The notes below the pieces were generated by a model that was not told the origin of the DNA, ran no database searches, and worked only from the letters and a program-made list of their open reading frames with translations. Shown piece by piece: positions 49,296-59,029 of a stretch of DNA of 64,000 nt; position 1 is the stretch's first letter; every line of letters begins with the position of its first letter. Source of the stretch: Daphnia pulex (lineage: Eukaryota; Arthropoda; Branchiopoda; Diplostraca; Daphniidae); NCBI RefSeq assembly GCF_021134715.1, contig NC_060020.1, positions 3,844,001-3,908,000 on the forward strand, in the 5' to 3' direction. Made by a program: the position numbers and the translations under genes.

Positions 49296-50118
49296 GCTGC
49301 ATAGGCAACGTTGCCTAGTGAGAATGTATTTTTTTCGCCAGTCTGTATATATTTATCCGGCAATGCTGCAAATTTCGTCTGCTCTAACGTCAGTTGCATA
49401 TTGCAAGTGGAGAGAGAAGAACCTTAGCTCAATTCTCTTAAAATATAATTTTTTGTTTCGATATTGTGCAGTACAAATCGTGTTTTAAAACAAGTTTTCC
49501 CTGGATTACAATTACAAGACGTGTGTCAAGAGCTCAAGACGTGTAATCGTGAGTGAAATTGCTGATAGTCGAAAACGCCCCCTTCTAATTTGTTAGACCA
49601 CTACCATCTCCTTTTTTGCTTATTCACTTAATACTTATTTGATTTTTACTACACGACACTTGTTACTTGCGTTTTACTAGCTGTTTTTAGCTAAGCTCCT
49701 TTTTTTCTTATATATCACTGGAATTTTACTACACTCAGATTTTAACTACGCTTACGACACTTGTTACTTGCGTTTTACTAGCTGTTTTTAGCTAAGCTCC
49801 TTTTTTTCTTATATTTCACTTGAATTTTACTACACTCAGATACTTTTTACTTACTTATTACTAGTTATTTTCATCTTACCTTGTTTTTTTCCTTTTCTAA
49901 GTTACTTACCCACCCAAAACCCCATGTTTTAATCATCGGTCCCGTATGGGTGGATATTTCATTCTTAGTAGTACTAAACTTATCAGTAATTTTATTAGTA
50001 TGACATATTAGTAAAACATTTATTGGTAATTTTTTAAGTACTTATATTAGTAAATTTATTAGTTTTTTTATTAGTAAATTCATAAGTAAAGTCGAGGGGT
50101 CGAATCTGCAGTGATACC
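49296..50118. other. right-end non-coding part of the Merlin element
   Basis: No coding frame is supported. A direct repeat of about 85 bp with 101-bp offset occurs at 49654 and 49755 (core CGACACTTGTTACTTGCG). From about 49960 to 50095 there are many ATTAGTAA/TTAGTAA words, the mirror of TTACTAAT words at 43205-43330. The terminal inverted repeat closes the element at 50118. Confidence 0.6.
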
Positions 50119-50126
50119 GGCTGGAC
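50119..50126. repeat. right 8-bp target-site duplication of the Merlin element (GGCTGGAC)
   Basis: Exact copy of 43169-43176 at the right junction. It is followed directly by the rest of the hAT transposase frame. Confidence 0.95.
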
Positions 50127-50203
50127 TTCTTATTTCTAAACAAAGGAACGGTTTAAAGCCCTCAAATGTTGATATGCTGATTTTTTTAAACAAAAATGTT
50201 TAA
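50127..50203 (+). pseudogene. hAT transposase, last 25 codons (3' part)
   Basis: The frame LLISKQRNGLKPSNVDMLIF then LNKN ends in TAA at 50201-50203. It is the usual end of hAT dimerisation domains (KQRNRLxPxxVxxLxFLNxN). It continues without loss from SKAG at 43175 once the Merlin element is subtracted. Confidence 0.88.
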
Positions 50204-50491
50204 GTTTTGATTTCTTTTCGTTTCCGTTCCATTTCAATGTTGAGGAAATATTTCTGCCATTTTATATTGTTGTCACCTGACACAGTTTGTTTTTCATTCC
50301 TTAGCCAAATTTGACGAAAATACAATTCCTACAAGGCTACATACCTATTACCTGAATGTATTTTTAATTAGCATTTTTTGTATCATGGCAATGTTGCATA
50401 TCGAAAATATCGATATATCAGAAAACACCGATTTTTTTAATGATATATCGAAAAACGATATTCGATATAAATCGCCAGCACTAGGTGATAG

Positions 50492-53380
50492 ATGGTATTG
50501 ATGCTTACCTTTCATATGGTTGATGAATTTAGTAAGGCATTTCTTTCATCAAGGAATCTATTGTCGGATGTCGGTGGAGTTCTTCTGTCTTTTGAGTTCT
50601 ACGGTCGCCAAACCAAAGTTAAATTGCGTTTTGGAATTGGAGTGTCAGAGGTGTCCAATAGATGGCATAGGCGTCGTCGTTTTCATGTGATGGCGGATTG
50701 TTGTGTTGAGTGGTTGTCAAAAGTTTTCCTATTTTTCCATGAAATTACCGATGAATTCATAAGTAAATTCAAGTTTGTTTCTGTGCAACTTGTTTGTGAT
50801 GTGATTTATTCCGTTTGTTTTGCTGGATCAAATTCAAAATTCCTCAATCTAACCTGTAGGAAGGAACGGGAAAGGAAACAGTGCATACAAGTAGCCTACC
50901 ATCACTATACCACCAACTCTTTTATTAAAAATCGTCGTTCTGCTGAATGCATCATGCAGTTAATACAGGTAAAAACCAATAATGTCTTAGTCACAATTTT
51001 TTTAAATACTTGTTCCCAGACTTAGTTAATATTCGTCTAATTATCAGCAGTTTCTATTGATCTGTGTAGGTCACTACCCCAGTGTGGACATGTTTGTTTT
51101 TCTGAACATGTTTTTCAACAAATAATTCATTGACGTGCAAGTATTATTCTTCTTTCGGTTTTAAACTGTTATTTGATGTCATAGATTGTATTTTCTGTCA
51201 TAGGGAAAGCTTAAAGCTTATTCATGGGTAATCTTCAGGTTAGCAGCAGCAGCTTAAGAGAAGAATGTGAACAAATGCAGGGCACATACCAGCATGTGCT
51301 GTATTTTTCTGAATGTTGAGCACGAGCAATAGGTAATTAACTTTAGTTTATTGGATGAATGTTGGAATATTTATTGACATATTTCCTTTAGATTCAACAT
51401 GACTAACTGTTTGATGCCAAAGTTAGTTGGAACTCAACTCACTGTATGTACTCTAACACAGATAACTGGTGCTGTTGCCTTACAGCCACAGGCAGGAAAA
51501 TCATTCTTTTTTTTTTCAGAAAATTGTAAGTTTAATTTTTTGTTTGACCCCCCAACACTTTCTGTTAATATTATAGATTTTTATGTTGAAAGAGTTAACA
51601 AGTCTGAAAAGCTAACTAATAACTAATAACTTTGTGTATTTGTGTCATAGGGAAAGCTGCTGGAGTAATCTGGTGTTGATGCTCATTTGATGCATTTCGT
51701 GCCACCTAGTGAAAGCCGAAAGGCATGTCGAATTCAAGTTGAGCTGCTGCGGGCTGTCTCTGGAAGCAAGCAAGAAGCAATCCAGCCGTTGCGTTCAGTC
51801 ATTTGAACAGAAATCTAAGGGCTGTCAATAGGTGGCTGTCAAAAGTTGGCCGGAATGTCCACCAGGTAGCGCCAGTGTCTTCAGGGACGCATTTCGGCCA
51901 TTTTGTTCCAAGACGCAGCAGAAATGGGCTGCTGGTCGTGACGTTTCTCACGATGAAAATTAAAAGGTATTTATTGTTAATTTCCTATTGTTATTGAATG
52001 TAAAATGTTGATGTGAAAATTTACAGGTGATTTAGCATGTGGAAACCACTTTGCTAAGTCATTCAACTCAGACTTGGAAGTGCCTGTACATTGCCGAAAT
52101 GGCGTGCCTCGTGTGTCTCGCTGCCTGTTCTTAGGCGTACGTCTCATCCCATGCAACAGAAAAAAGTAATTATTTTGATCAAATGTCTTGCAAAAGTACC
52201 ACAGATTTAACATTGACTTTAACAGATTTAACATGACTAGAGAGTAGACCAATTTGCTACGCTACTATAGAAATTTTGAATACCTTGCCTTCGTAAGATT
52301 TTAGATATCAAAGTTATTCTGTTGGACTGCATGGTTTTCTGTTACTCTTTGTATTCTTTTGTTATAATGAGTATGCATGTGTACACAGTTGTGTTTCTCG
52401 AAAATAATTTTCTTTTCTCAAATAGGTATAACAAATACTTCTTTAACGCTGTGGGTTTTCTTGTTGCTGCCAAATGGTGAAAGGAAGAAGAGTACGAAGA
52501 CGGATTGAACCATTGTATGCAGCATGCAGTTGCAGTGTAATCCAGAAGAAGCTGTGGTGGTGTTATCCTGAAATTGCTGTGCTGTTGTAGCTGAGCTGTT
52601 CCATCTGGGTTCCTGACTTGAAAATTTTTGTGTTGTTGTTTGCCTGCCAGTATTTTGTGTTGTGACTTCAAATAGTTTGATCTGTCGTCTTTTGAGTTTT
52701 CATTCAATCATGCAGTATACGACTGAGGCAACTTGATCAATATCAGGTTTGACACAGTCGAGAACTGCTAGATTAAAGAAGCTTTCTGCGCCAAACAAAT
52801 AATAACTTGCATATAACTTGCATCATGTTATTATCGCGGTAGAGAAAGCAACAGGCCCCCCCCCCTGGGGGCCACAGGAAAAATATTTGTAAAATTATAA
52901 ATTTTTGTTATAAATAAAATTTGTATATAATAAAATTTTCAAATGAAATTTTTCGCGACAATTTTTTAATAATAACGTGTAAGGGGAATTTTTTTAAATT
53001 TTTTTTCAAAAACAAAAGTCTGGACTTAGCAGAAATAATGGCAGTGTGAACTTTGTATTTTCAAAAAAAATATTGTTGGACTTTGAATTTTAATGATTGA
53101 AAAATTTAAAGGAAAGAGTTTAAATATTATTAAAATATAAAAATAATAAGTTTTGAATTTTTATTGTTGTATTTTGCAAGATCAATTATTTAGAAATTTA
53201 CATGACACTCAGAAATATTTTCTCACATCACGAAATGAACAGCAGGAGGAAAGGTACTTCAGGAGAAAATAGAGACATACACGTGATTTATCGATCAATC
53301 TTGTATTTCAGCAATATTTCAACACATTCAATGATATCTTTCAACACATCCAGTGAAATACTTCAGAACTTCGATGTATA
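50492..53380. other. intergenic stretch with no supported gene
   Basis: A 177-codon opening on the plus strand at 50492-51025 starts right after the hAT duplication. It has no recognisable domain and a Phe/Val/Arg-rich composition. Short openings near 51399, 51803 and 52342-52707 likewise lack motifs. GGCCCCCCCCCCTGGGGGCC near 52855 is an imperfect palindrome. 52.9-53.4 kb is plain AT-rich DNA. Confidence 0.4.
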
Positions 53381-54811
53381 GGTAGAGCAACATGAGTAGT
53401 GGTGACAGTCAGGAGAATTGCTGGTGTAATACTTATGAACTTCAGATGGTAGTAGTTTGGAGCAGGATAATACTTAGATTCCTCGATGTAGTATACCAGG
53501 AAGCGTACGTGGTTGTGTAACAGGCGGCTCCTTCGGTGTAGTACTTGGCGGCTGCGGTGTTGTAGCTAGGTGTAGCGTAAGTCGTGGTGTAATGACGGGA
53601 GCATCAGTGTAGTATTTCGGTTCAACGTAGCACGAAAGAGCAGCTTTGGTGTAGCAAGTCGGGAATGCGTAATACTTGGCCGCATCAGTTGTGGTTGTGT
53701 AGATCGGGGCAGAAAAGTACTTTGCCGCTTCGGTGTAACACTCGACCGTATTGGTGGAGTAATCAGCGCCAGCCTCGGTGTAGCAGCTGGAAACAGAGTA
53801 GTACTTATGAAAATAGGTGCAGCAAGTAGATGAGAACAGAGTAATACTTAGAAGCCTTGGTGTAGTAGGATAGGCAGCATACGTAGCCATGTAGTACTCC
53901 ATCGCTTAGATGGTGTAGTAACTCGGGGCAGAGTAATACTTCAGGACGTCAGTGTTGTGGCTTGGGGCAGCGTAAGTTGTGGTATGAAACTCCGGTGCCT
54001 TAGTGATGTAGTACATGGGAGCCTCGGTGTAGTAAACTAGGCAGCATACGTTGTTGTGTAATAGGCGGCTTCTTCGCTGTAGTACTTGGGGGCTGCGGTG
54101 TAGCTTAGGTCGTGGTGTAGTGAACTGGAGCATCAGTGTAGTATTTCTGTTCAACGTGACACGCAAGAGCAGCATCTATGTAGTACGTCGGGACAGCGAG
54201 ATACTTGGCCGCCTCAGTTGTGTAGATCGGGGCAGAGTAGTACTTTACCGCTTCGTTGTAGTACTCGACCGTTTTGGTAATCAGCGGGAGCCTCGGTGTA
54301 GTAGCTGGGAACAGAGTAGTATTTAGGAAAATCGGTGCAATAAGTAGCTAAGAACAGAGTAATACTTGGGAGCCTCGGTGTAGTAGGATGGGGCAGCATG
54401 CCTTGTCATGTAGTACTCGGTCGCCTTGGTGTAGTAACTCGGGGCAGAGTAATACTTCGGGGTGTCAGTGTAGTGGCTCGGGACAGCATAAGTTGTGGTA
54501 TACAACTCCGGTGCTTTAGTGGCGTAGTACTTGAAGACCTCGGTGCAGGAACTGATCGTTGCGTAAGTTGTGTAGGAAGGCGGCGGCGTTGCGGTTTGAT
54601 ATCCGCCATACCAAAAAGACATCACTACACCTGCGTTCGACTTCAATCCAGCCATCAACGATTCAACACCCAACAGGAGCACGACGCCATAGTTGACTAA
54701 CAGTAGATAATATTTAATATTAATGTATAAATTTAACAGGCATATTAACAAATAGAAAAAAAAAATAGAATTGAAACAAAACTCAATGTAAAAATAAGAA
54801 TATTTACCCAT
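53380..54811 (-). CDS. tyrosine-rich secreted protein gene 2, right arm: most intact copy, with a frameshifted 3' part
   Basis: Exon 1 is ATGG (54811-54808). Exon 2 starts at 54696 and encodes a signal peptide (MVNYGVVLLLGVESLMAG), then SNAGVVMSFWYGGYQTATPP. Tyrosine-rich units follow, such as KYYATKAPELYTTTYAVPSH and DTPKYYSAPSYYT. This frame is open for 125 residues to a TAA at about 54323. The following kilobase still encodes family repeats (DFPKYYSVPSYYTEAPADY, KYYAFPTCYTKAALSCYVEP and others) but in shifting frames, so a longer ancestral protein was probably truncated. Unlike the left-arm copy it keeps Trp in WYGGY. Function unknown; a secreted structural protein is suggested by composition. 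Confidence 0.5.
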
Positions 54812-54905
54812 AATTGCGAATCGCTTACACGATGAGGAATGCAGTTGATGACGGATAGGGCACTGCAGTTCGGGCGCGACTTCTTTTTTTTTTTAGATGA
54901 CTCTT

Positions 54906-55722
54906 TTACGCACAGTAATACTTCGGGACGTAGGTGTAGTAGCTCAGGGCAGCGTAGTTGTAGTGTAGTAATTGAGCGATTCAGTGTTGTAGTAATGCGG
55001 GGCCTCGGTGTAGTAGGGAGGGGCAGCATACGTTGTTATGTAATAGGCGGCTTCTTCGGTGTAGTACCTGGGGGCTGCGGTTTAGCGTCGGTCGTAGTGT
55101 AGTGAACTGGAGCATCAGTGTAGTATTTCTGTTCAACGTAGCACGAAAGAGCAGCTTCTCTGTAGTACGTCGGGACAGCGTAATACTTGGCCGCCTCAGT
55201 TGTGGTTGTGTAGATCGGGGCAGAGAAGTACTTTGCCGCTTCGGTGGAGTAATCAGCGCGAGCCTCGGTGTAGCAGCTGGGAACAGAGTAGTATTTAGGA
55301 AAATCGGCGCAATAAGTAGCTCAGAACACAGTAATACTTGGGAGCCTCGATGTAGTAGGATGGGGCAGCATGCATAGTCATACTCCGTCGCCTTGGTGGT
55401 GTAGTAACTCGGGGCAGAGTAATACTTCAGGACGTCAGTGTAGTGGCTCGGGGCAGCGGAAATTGTGGTATAAAACTCCGGTGCCTTAGTAGTGTAGTAC
55501 TTGTAGACCTTGGTGCAATAACTGGTCTGCGGCTTGGTATCCGCCATACCAAGAAGACATCGGTACACCAGTGGTCGACCCACCAAACAACGATACAACA
55601 CCCATTAACTAGACAGTAATACAAATTCAAACAATAATATTCAATAATAATTCGCATTTTAACAAACAGAAAATAACTGACATTAATAGAAAACGCCATG
55701 TAAAGACAGAATATTTACCCAT
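54906..55722 (-). pseudogene. tyrosine-rich secreted protein gene 1, right arm, disrupted
   Basis: Mirror of the gene at 36960-38602: ATGG first exon at 55722-55719, long exon from 55608. It has the same loss in the signal-peptide region and the same 5-bp deletion after TTKATEY as the left copy, so the damage predates the duplication. It has one copy of the 24-bp unit (about 55240-55275) instead of an array, which makes it about 820 bp shorter. The distal part again reads KYYTDAPVHYTT and similar repeats before the TAA at 54908-54906. Confidence 0.65.
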
Positions 55723-55807
55723 GGATGCGAACTGGCAATACGGTGAAGAAGGCAGAAGGTGACAGATAGTGCGCAGCAGATGTTTCCGTGTCGGAGATCC
55801 TCACTCG

Positions 55808-56230
55808 ACTGATGTCTCTGGCCTTTTCTCTCTCCTTTATATACGATTTTTTTATCACCCTCACCTCTTAAGCCTTGCGGATATTGTACCTGTTTGATAA
55901 TGATGAAACACGTACCTTTCTCACCCAACCTCTCCGCCGTCGCATGATACGTATTACGTTATGACCTCCGTGACCTTCGAGCTATGAAAGAAATGAAAAC
56001 TGGCCTTTCCTTCTTTAGGTTGGCGTTGCTGGGGATGGGTCTACAACAACAAATATCAAAATGAATACCAAATGGCTGAGCCTTGCGGCTACTATACCTG
56101 CTTAATAATGATGAAACACGTACCTTTCTCACCCAACCTCTACACCACCGCATTGACAGTTTTACACGTAATGTTCACCGTGACCTTCAAGCGTGAAGGA
56201 CATGCAAACTGGCCGGCCCGTCTGCAGGTT
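55808..56230 (-). promoter_or_regulatory. TATA promoter and duplicated upstream block of tyrosine-rich gene 1 (right arm)
   Basis: TATATAAAG at about 55835-55843 and the TCAGT initiator at 55808-55812 are the base-for-base mirror of 36839/36870. The two GGTCACGG-containing upstream blocks (around 55970 and 56180) are present as well. Confidence 0.6.
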
Positions 56231-57664
56231 GAACTCTACAATGGTAATTGAAAAATAATGAATAAACACTGCATCAGTTAAACATGTTAAAAATATACCT
56301 AAATTCATCTTAAGACATTATAAAGTAACGTAAGAGTGCACATAGAGAACAAATAGTTGAATTGATACGAAACTCCATGTAAAAAAAACGAAACATTCAC
56401 TCATTATTGCGACTCGGAAGAATGCAGTTGATGGCTGGACTTTCGTCGTCGGTAACTTTCTGTTCACTAGGCCTACGAACCATGTGAACGGAGTAAAGTA
56501 GAATTAAGCAGTCACTTAAATTTGTCAAGATGTAAGAGATTTCACAGAGTCTAAGGGTAAGGGTAAACGATGAAAATTCAATCACATAAAACCACACCTT
56601 AAGATTTATCGTAAAATTACACCAAAATTAAACAAAGGAATCTACTCTCTGGTCTAGTGGTCTTCAATCGCTGACATTTACAGCTTGCTTTTAAGGAAAT
56701 TAATAAAAACATAAAAATTTTAAGAAATACTTAAAACAAGCCTGACAACAATAGGACGAGTAGGACGATCACCTTCTAGTTCTAGCGTACATAAAGTGAC
56801 GACACATAATCTCAAAATTGTCAAACATAACGCGCATCAAATTCTACCGAGTAATAAAACAGCCGGCACGAGGGAAATTTTATGACAAAAAAAATTCAAT
56901 TCGTTAAAATTTGGGTTGAAATGGACTGTTTCTAGCAAAAGTCTGGATTTGGTCAGGAACGTCCAGGAAAAATTTCGATTAAGGGTGATTTTGGCTTGGA
57001 ATTGTTTTTATTGACATGCAAAACTGAATGGAAATTTAACGAAGATCTCAAAAATCAGGTTCGTCTTGATACAAGATAAATAGTTATACCATGTTAGAGA
57101 ACCATTTAGTAACCAGAAGTACAGAAAGAATGAATAAATTTGGGAAAGGATCGGAATTTTACAAATACGGAAAATGAGAAATGTTTTTAATTAATGAATT
57201 AATTTATGAGCAGTTGATGAGTGAATTATGTTACAAAGACTTACTGTAAAACCTTGAGCTGAAGTTGTTTTCAGAAGGAACCCGTAATGAAGCTTGATAC
57301 ATACAACCGGACACATACACTCTTATAGTCTTGGAAAGCAGATGACATAATTTTGTAACACTTAGACAGCCTGCCGATTTGTAGATCACACATTTCCTTG
57401 GTTTGACTTCTCTGTTGCAACCGCGTGTAAAGTAATCATCGAACAACCACACTCTTAGAGCTTACGATTTACAAGATACAATAGTATTCTTAATTCTGAT
57501 GTTTTGACCGTTTTGACATTTGCATTTGGCGAGCAGACAAACTTTCGTGGAAATTAAAGCGGCGTTGCCAATTTACGCAACTCGACCGCCTAATTTAAAA
57601 AATACGAATTCAAATTTCAAACTTATAAAGCACACATAAGCATGTTGAAATAAGTCATGGGTAT

Positions 57665-59029
57665 GGAATGGAGAGATGGTTGCCAATGAAATGTTAAATT
57701 TCCCATAGATTATTAATTAAATTGAACTTACCTCTTTTTTTCGTGAGGGATGCGTATCAAATAGTTGACAGTTAGGAATTTGAAAACTGATGTACTTATT
57801 ACGAGTTTACTTGTGTAGTTCAATGGAGATAGCGACACAAATTCTGATTTAAGGGACACCCCAGATTCTAATCCCGACAAAACCAACAGATTCTTGTTTT
57901 TGCATCCGTCCGAGCACTGGTATCTAGGCGGGACATCTTCAGTTGCTTTAGTATGCTTCTGTTGATTTCGCCATGTTTCGCCAACAACCAACAACCCTTT
58001 GGGAGAACGAAAACGAACGCACTTGTTTTGCACAACAAAAATATGAGAGTGACTTTCTATTTTTCTTCTCTTTCTTCGCTTCCTTCGTGTGAATGAAATA
58101 TGAATGGAGCGTGGATTTGAAGAATGTGTGTGCGTGATTTGAATGAATGTCTTAATAAAATATCTTAAACCAAAATTATGCCAATACTTGTTTGTCTTTT
58201 TATTATTTAGCATTAGCAAGTAATAAGTAAGATAAGGCAGTTAACAATTTGATAGTTATGCCCCAAAACAAGTTATGTGTAACAATCCTGAACAAAATAT
58301 CGTCAAGTTTTGATGCTATATATATATATGTTAAACATACTACGCTGCCCTAGCCCCTAGAAATGAAATTCCCCTTATCGAAAAAAAATTTAACCAATTT
58401 CATTTTTTCTATAGTAGATATTAACATTTAGTCATAACATCAGGTCTGAAAGTGCACCAATCAATAAGCGATGACTTATCCGACTCACCCACCCGTCCAC
58501 TGGTGGTAATTTTCCACATTTTATATACTTTTTCGGGGCTCTACGAAAGAATGATGATTAAGACGGTATATGAAGGTAACTAGAAAGTACATATTCTGTA
58601 AATTCCATTTTCTTATCACAAAAAAGAAATCTACATGCTTTCTTTGTTTTGATGAAGAATCTTTCAATTTTTCAAAGAATCTTGTTATTAGCACTTGTGT
58701 CTATTCCAAATTGAAGCCCTTGTCAGTCGCTATGTGTGGAAATAAATAAAAGATGCTAAGAAAACAATGTCAAGGTGGTAGCGAGTAGCGATATAAATGA
58801 TTAAGTCTGAATATATAAAAAAAAAAATGTTAATAAAAACGTGAGCAGACAAGGAAACTATCGCATTATCAGTAATCGACCCAAGATCTGATTAAATTAG
58901 GCTGATCAAATAGATCCCAGCTTTCGGTGTGTCGATGACGATTCCACGCTTTGTAGGTCGGAGAAAGGCTATCCGCAAAATTTACCTTGATTTGTTGGAT
59001 CAAGAAGACGGAATATTTTTAACAATATG
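57665..59029. other. intergenic stretch with no supported gene
   Basis: The minus-strand opening 58219-57728 has a Lys/His/Ser-biased sequence without domain signs, and I do not accept it as a gene. A short (TA)n tract lies near 58317-58330. The stretch just left of 59030 is presumably the 3'UTR of the channel gene. Confidence 0.4.

Larger units (their letters stand above)
43177..50118 (-). mobile_element. Merlin (IS1595/ISXO2-type) DNA transposon carrying three genes, 6942 bp
   Basis: Imperfect 29-bp terminal inverted repeats start with GG and share ACTGCAGATTCGACCCCTC. They are flanked by an 8-bp duplication, as in the Merlin superfamily (8-9 bp). Both ends are followed by TTACTAAT/TTACTTA-rich subterminal repeats in mirrored orientation, which shows that they belong together. 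Inside, all on the minus strand, are a complete transposase, a coiled-coil/BEN-like gene and a small helical protein gene, plus a TTAGG array and a hairpin cluster upstream of the transposase. Merlin elements are usually 1-3 kb with a single gene, so the size and cargo are unusual. The frames are intact and the insertion looks recent relative to its host hAT. Confidence 0.88.
42455..50483 (+). mobile_element. internally deleted hAT-type element, split by a Merlin insertion
   Basis: The termini are TAGTGCTGGCGATT and its exact inverse AATCGCCAGCACTA. They are flanked by the 8-bp direct repeat GGTGATAG at 42447-42454 and 50484-50491, the target-site length of hAT transposons. ATCGATAT-rich subterminal sequence follows both ends. 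Without the nested Merlin and its duplication the element is only 1079 bp, so it is a deletion derivative. It keeps the C-terminal transposase exons but not the catalytic core. Confidence 0.9.
54040..57664. repeat. right arm of the large inverted duplication
   Basis: Reverse complement of 35064-39450. Promoter, tandem upstream blocks, gene 1 and gene 2 all recur in opposite orientation. Between 55340 and 56153 the two arms are nearly base-identical. Towards the outer end small indels accumulate; for example the right arm has an extra 24 bp around 57300. Family sequence continues inward to about 53400 with lower similarity. Confidence 0.85.

Noticed and set aside
48995..49399. 134-codon minus-strand opening with repeated HGFAVDDTEFNF units
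   Set aside because: It is only the translation of the hairpin array (105-bp repeat), with no start context or splice support.
50492..51025. 177-codon plus-strand opening next to the hAT duplication
   Set aside because: No domain, no supporting splice model and unusual composition; kept only as an unsupported stretch.
57728..58219. 163-codon minus-strand opening
   Set aside because: Begins in AT-rich DNA with biased residues and shows no motif; probably chance.
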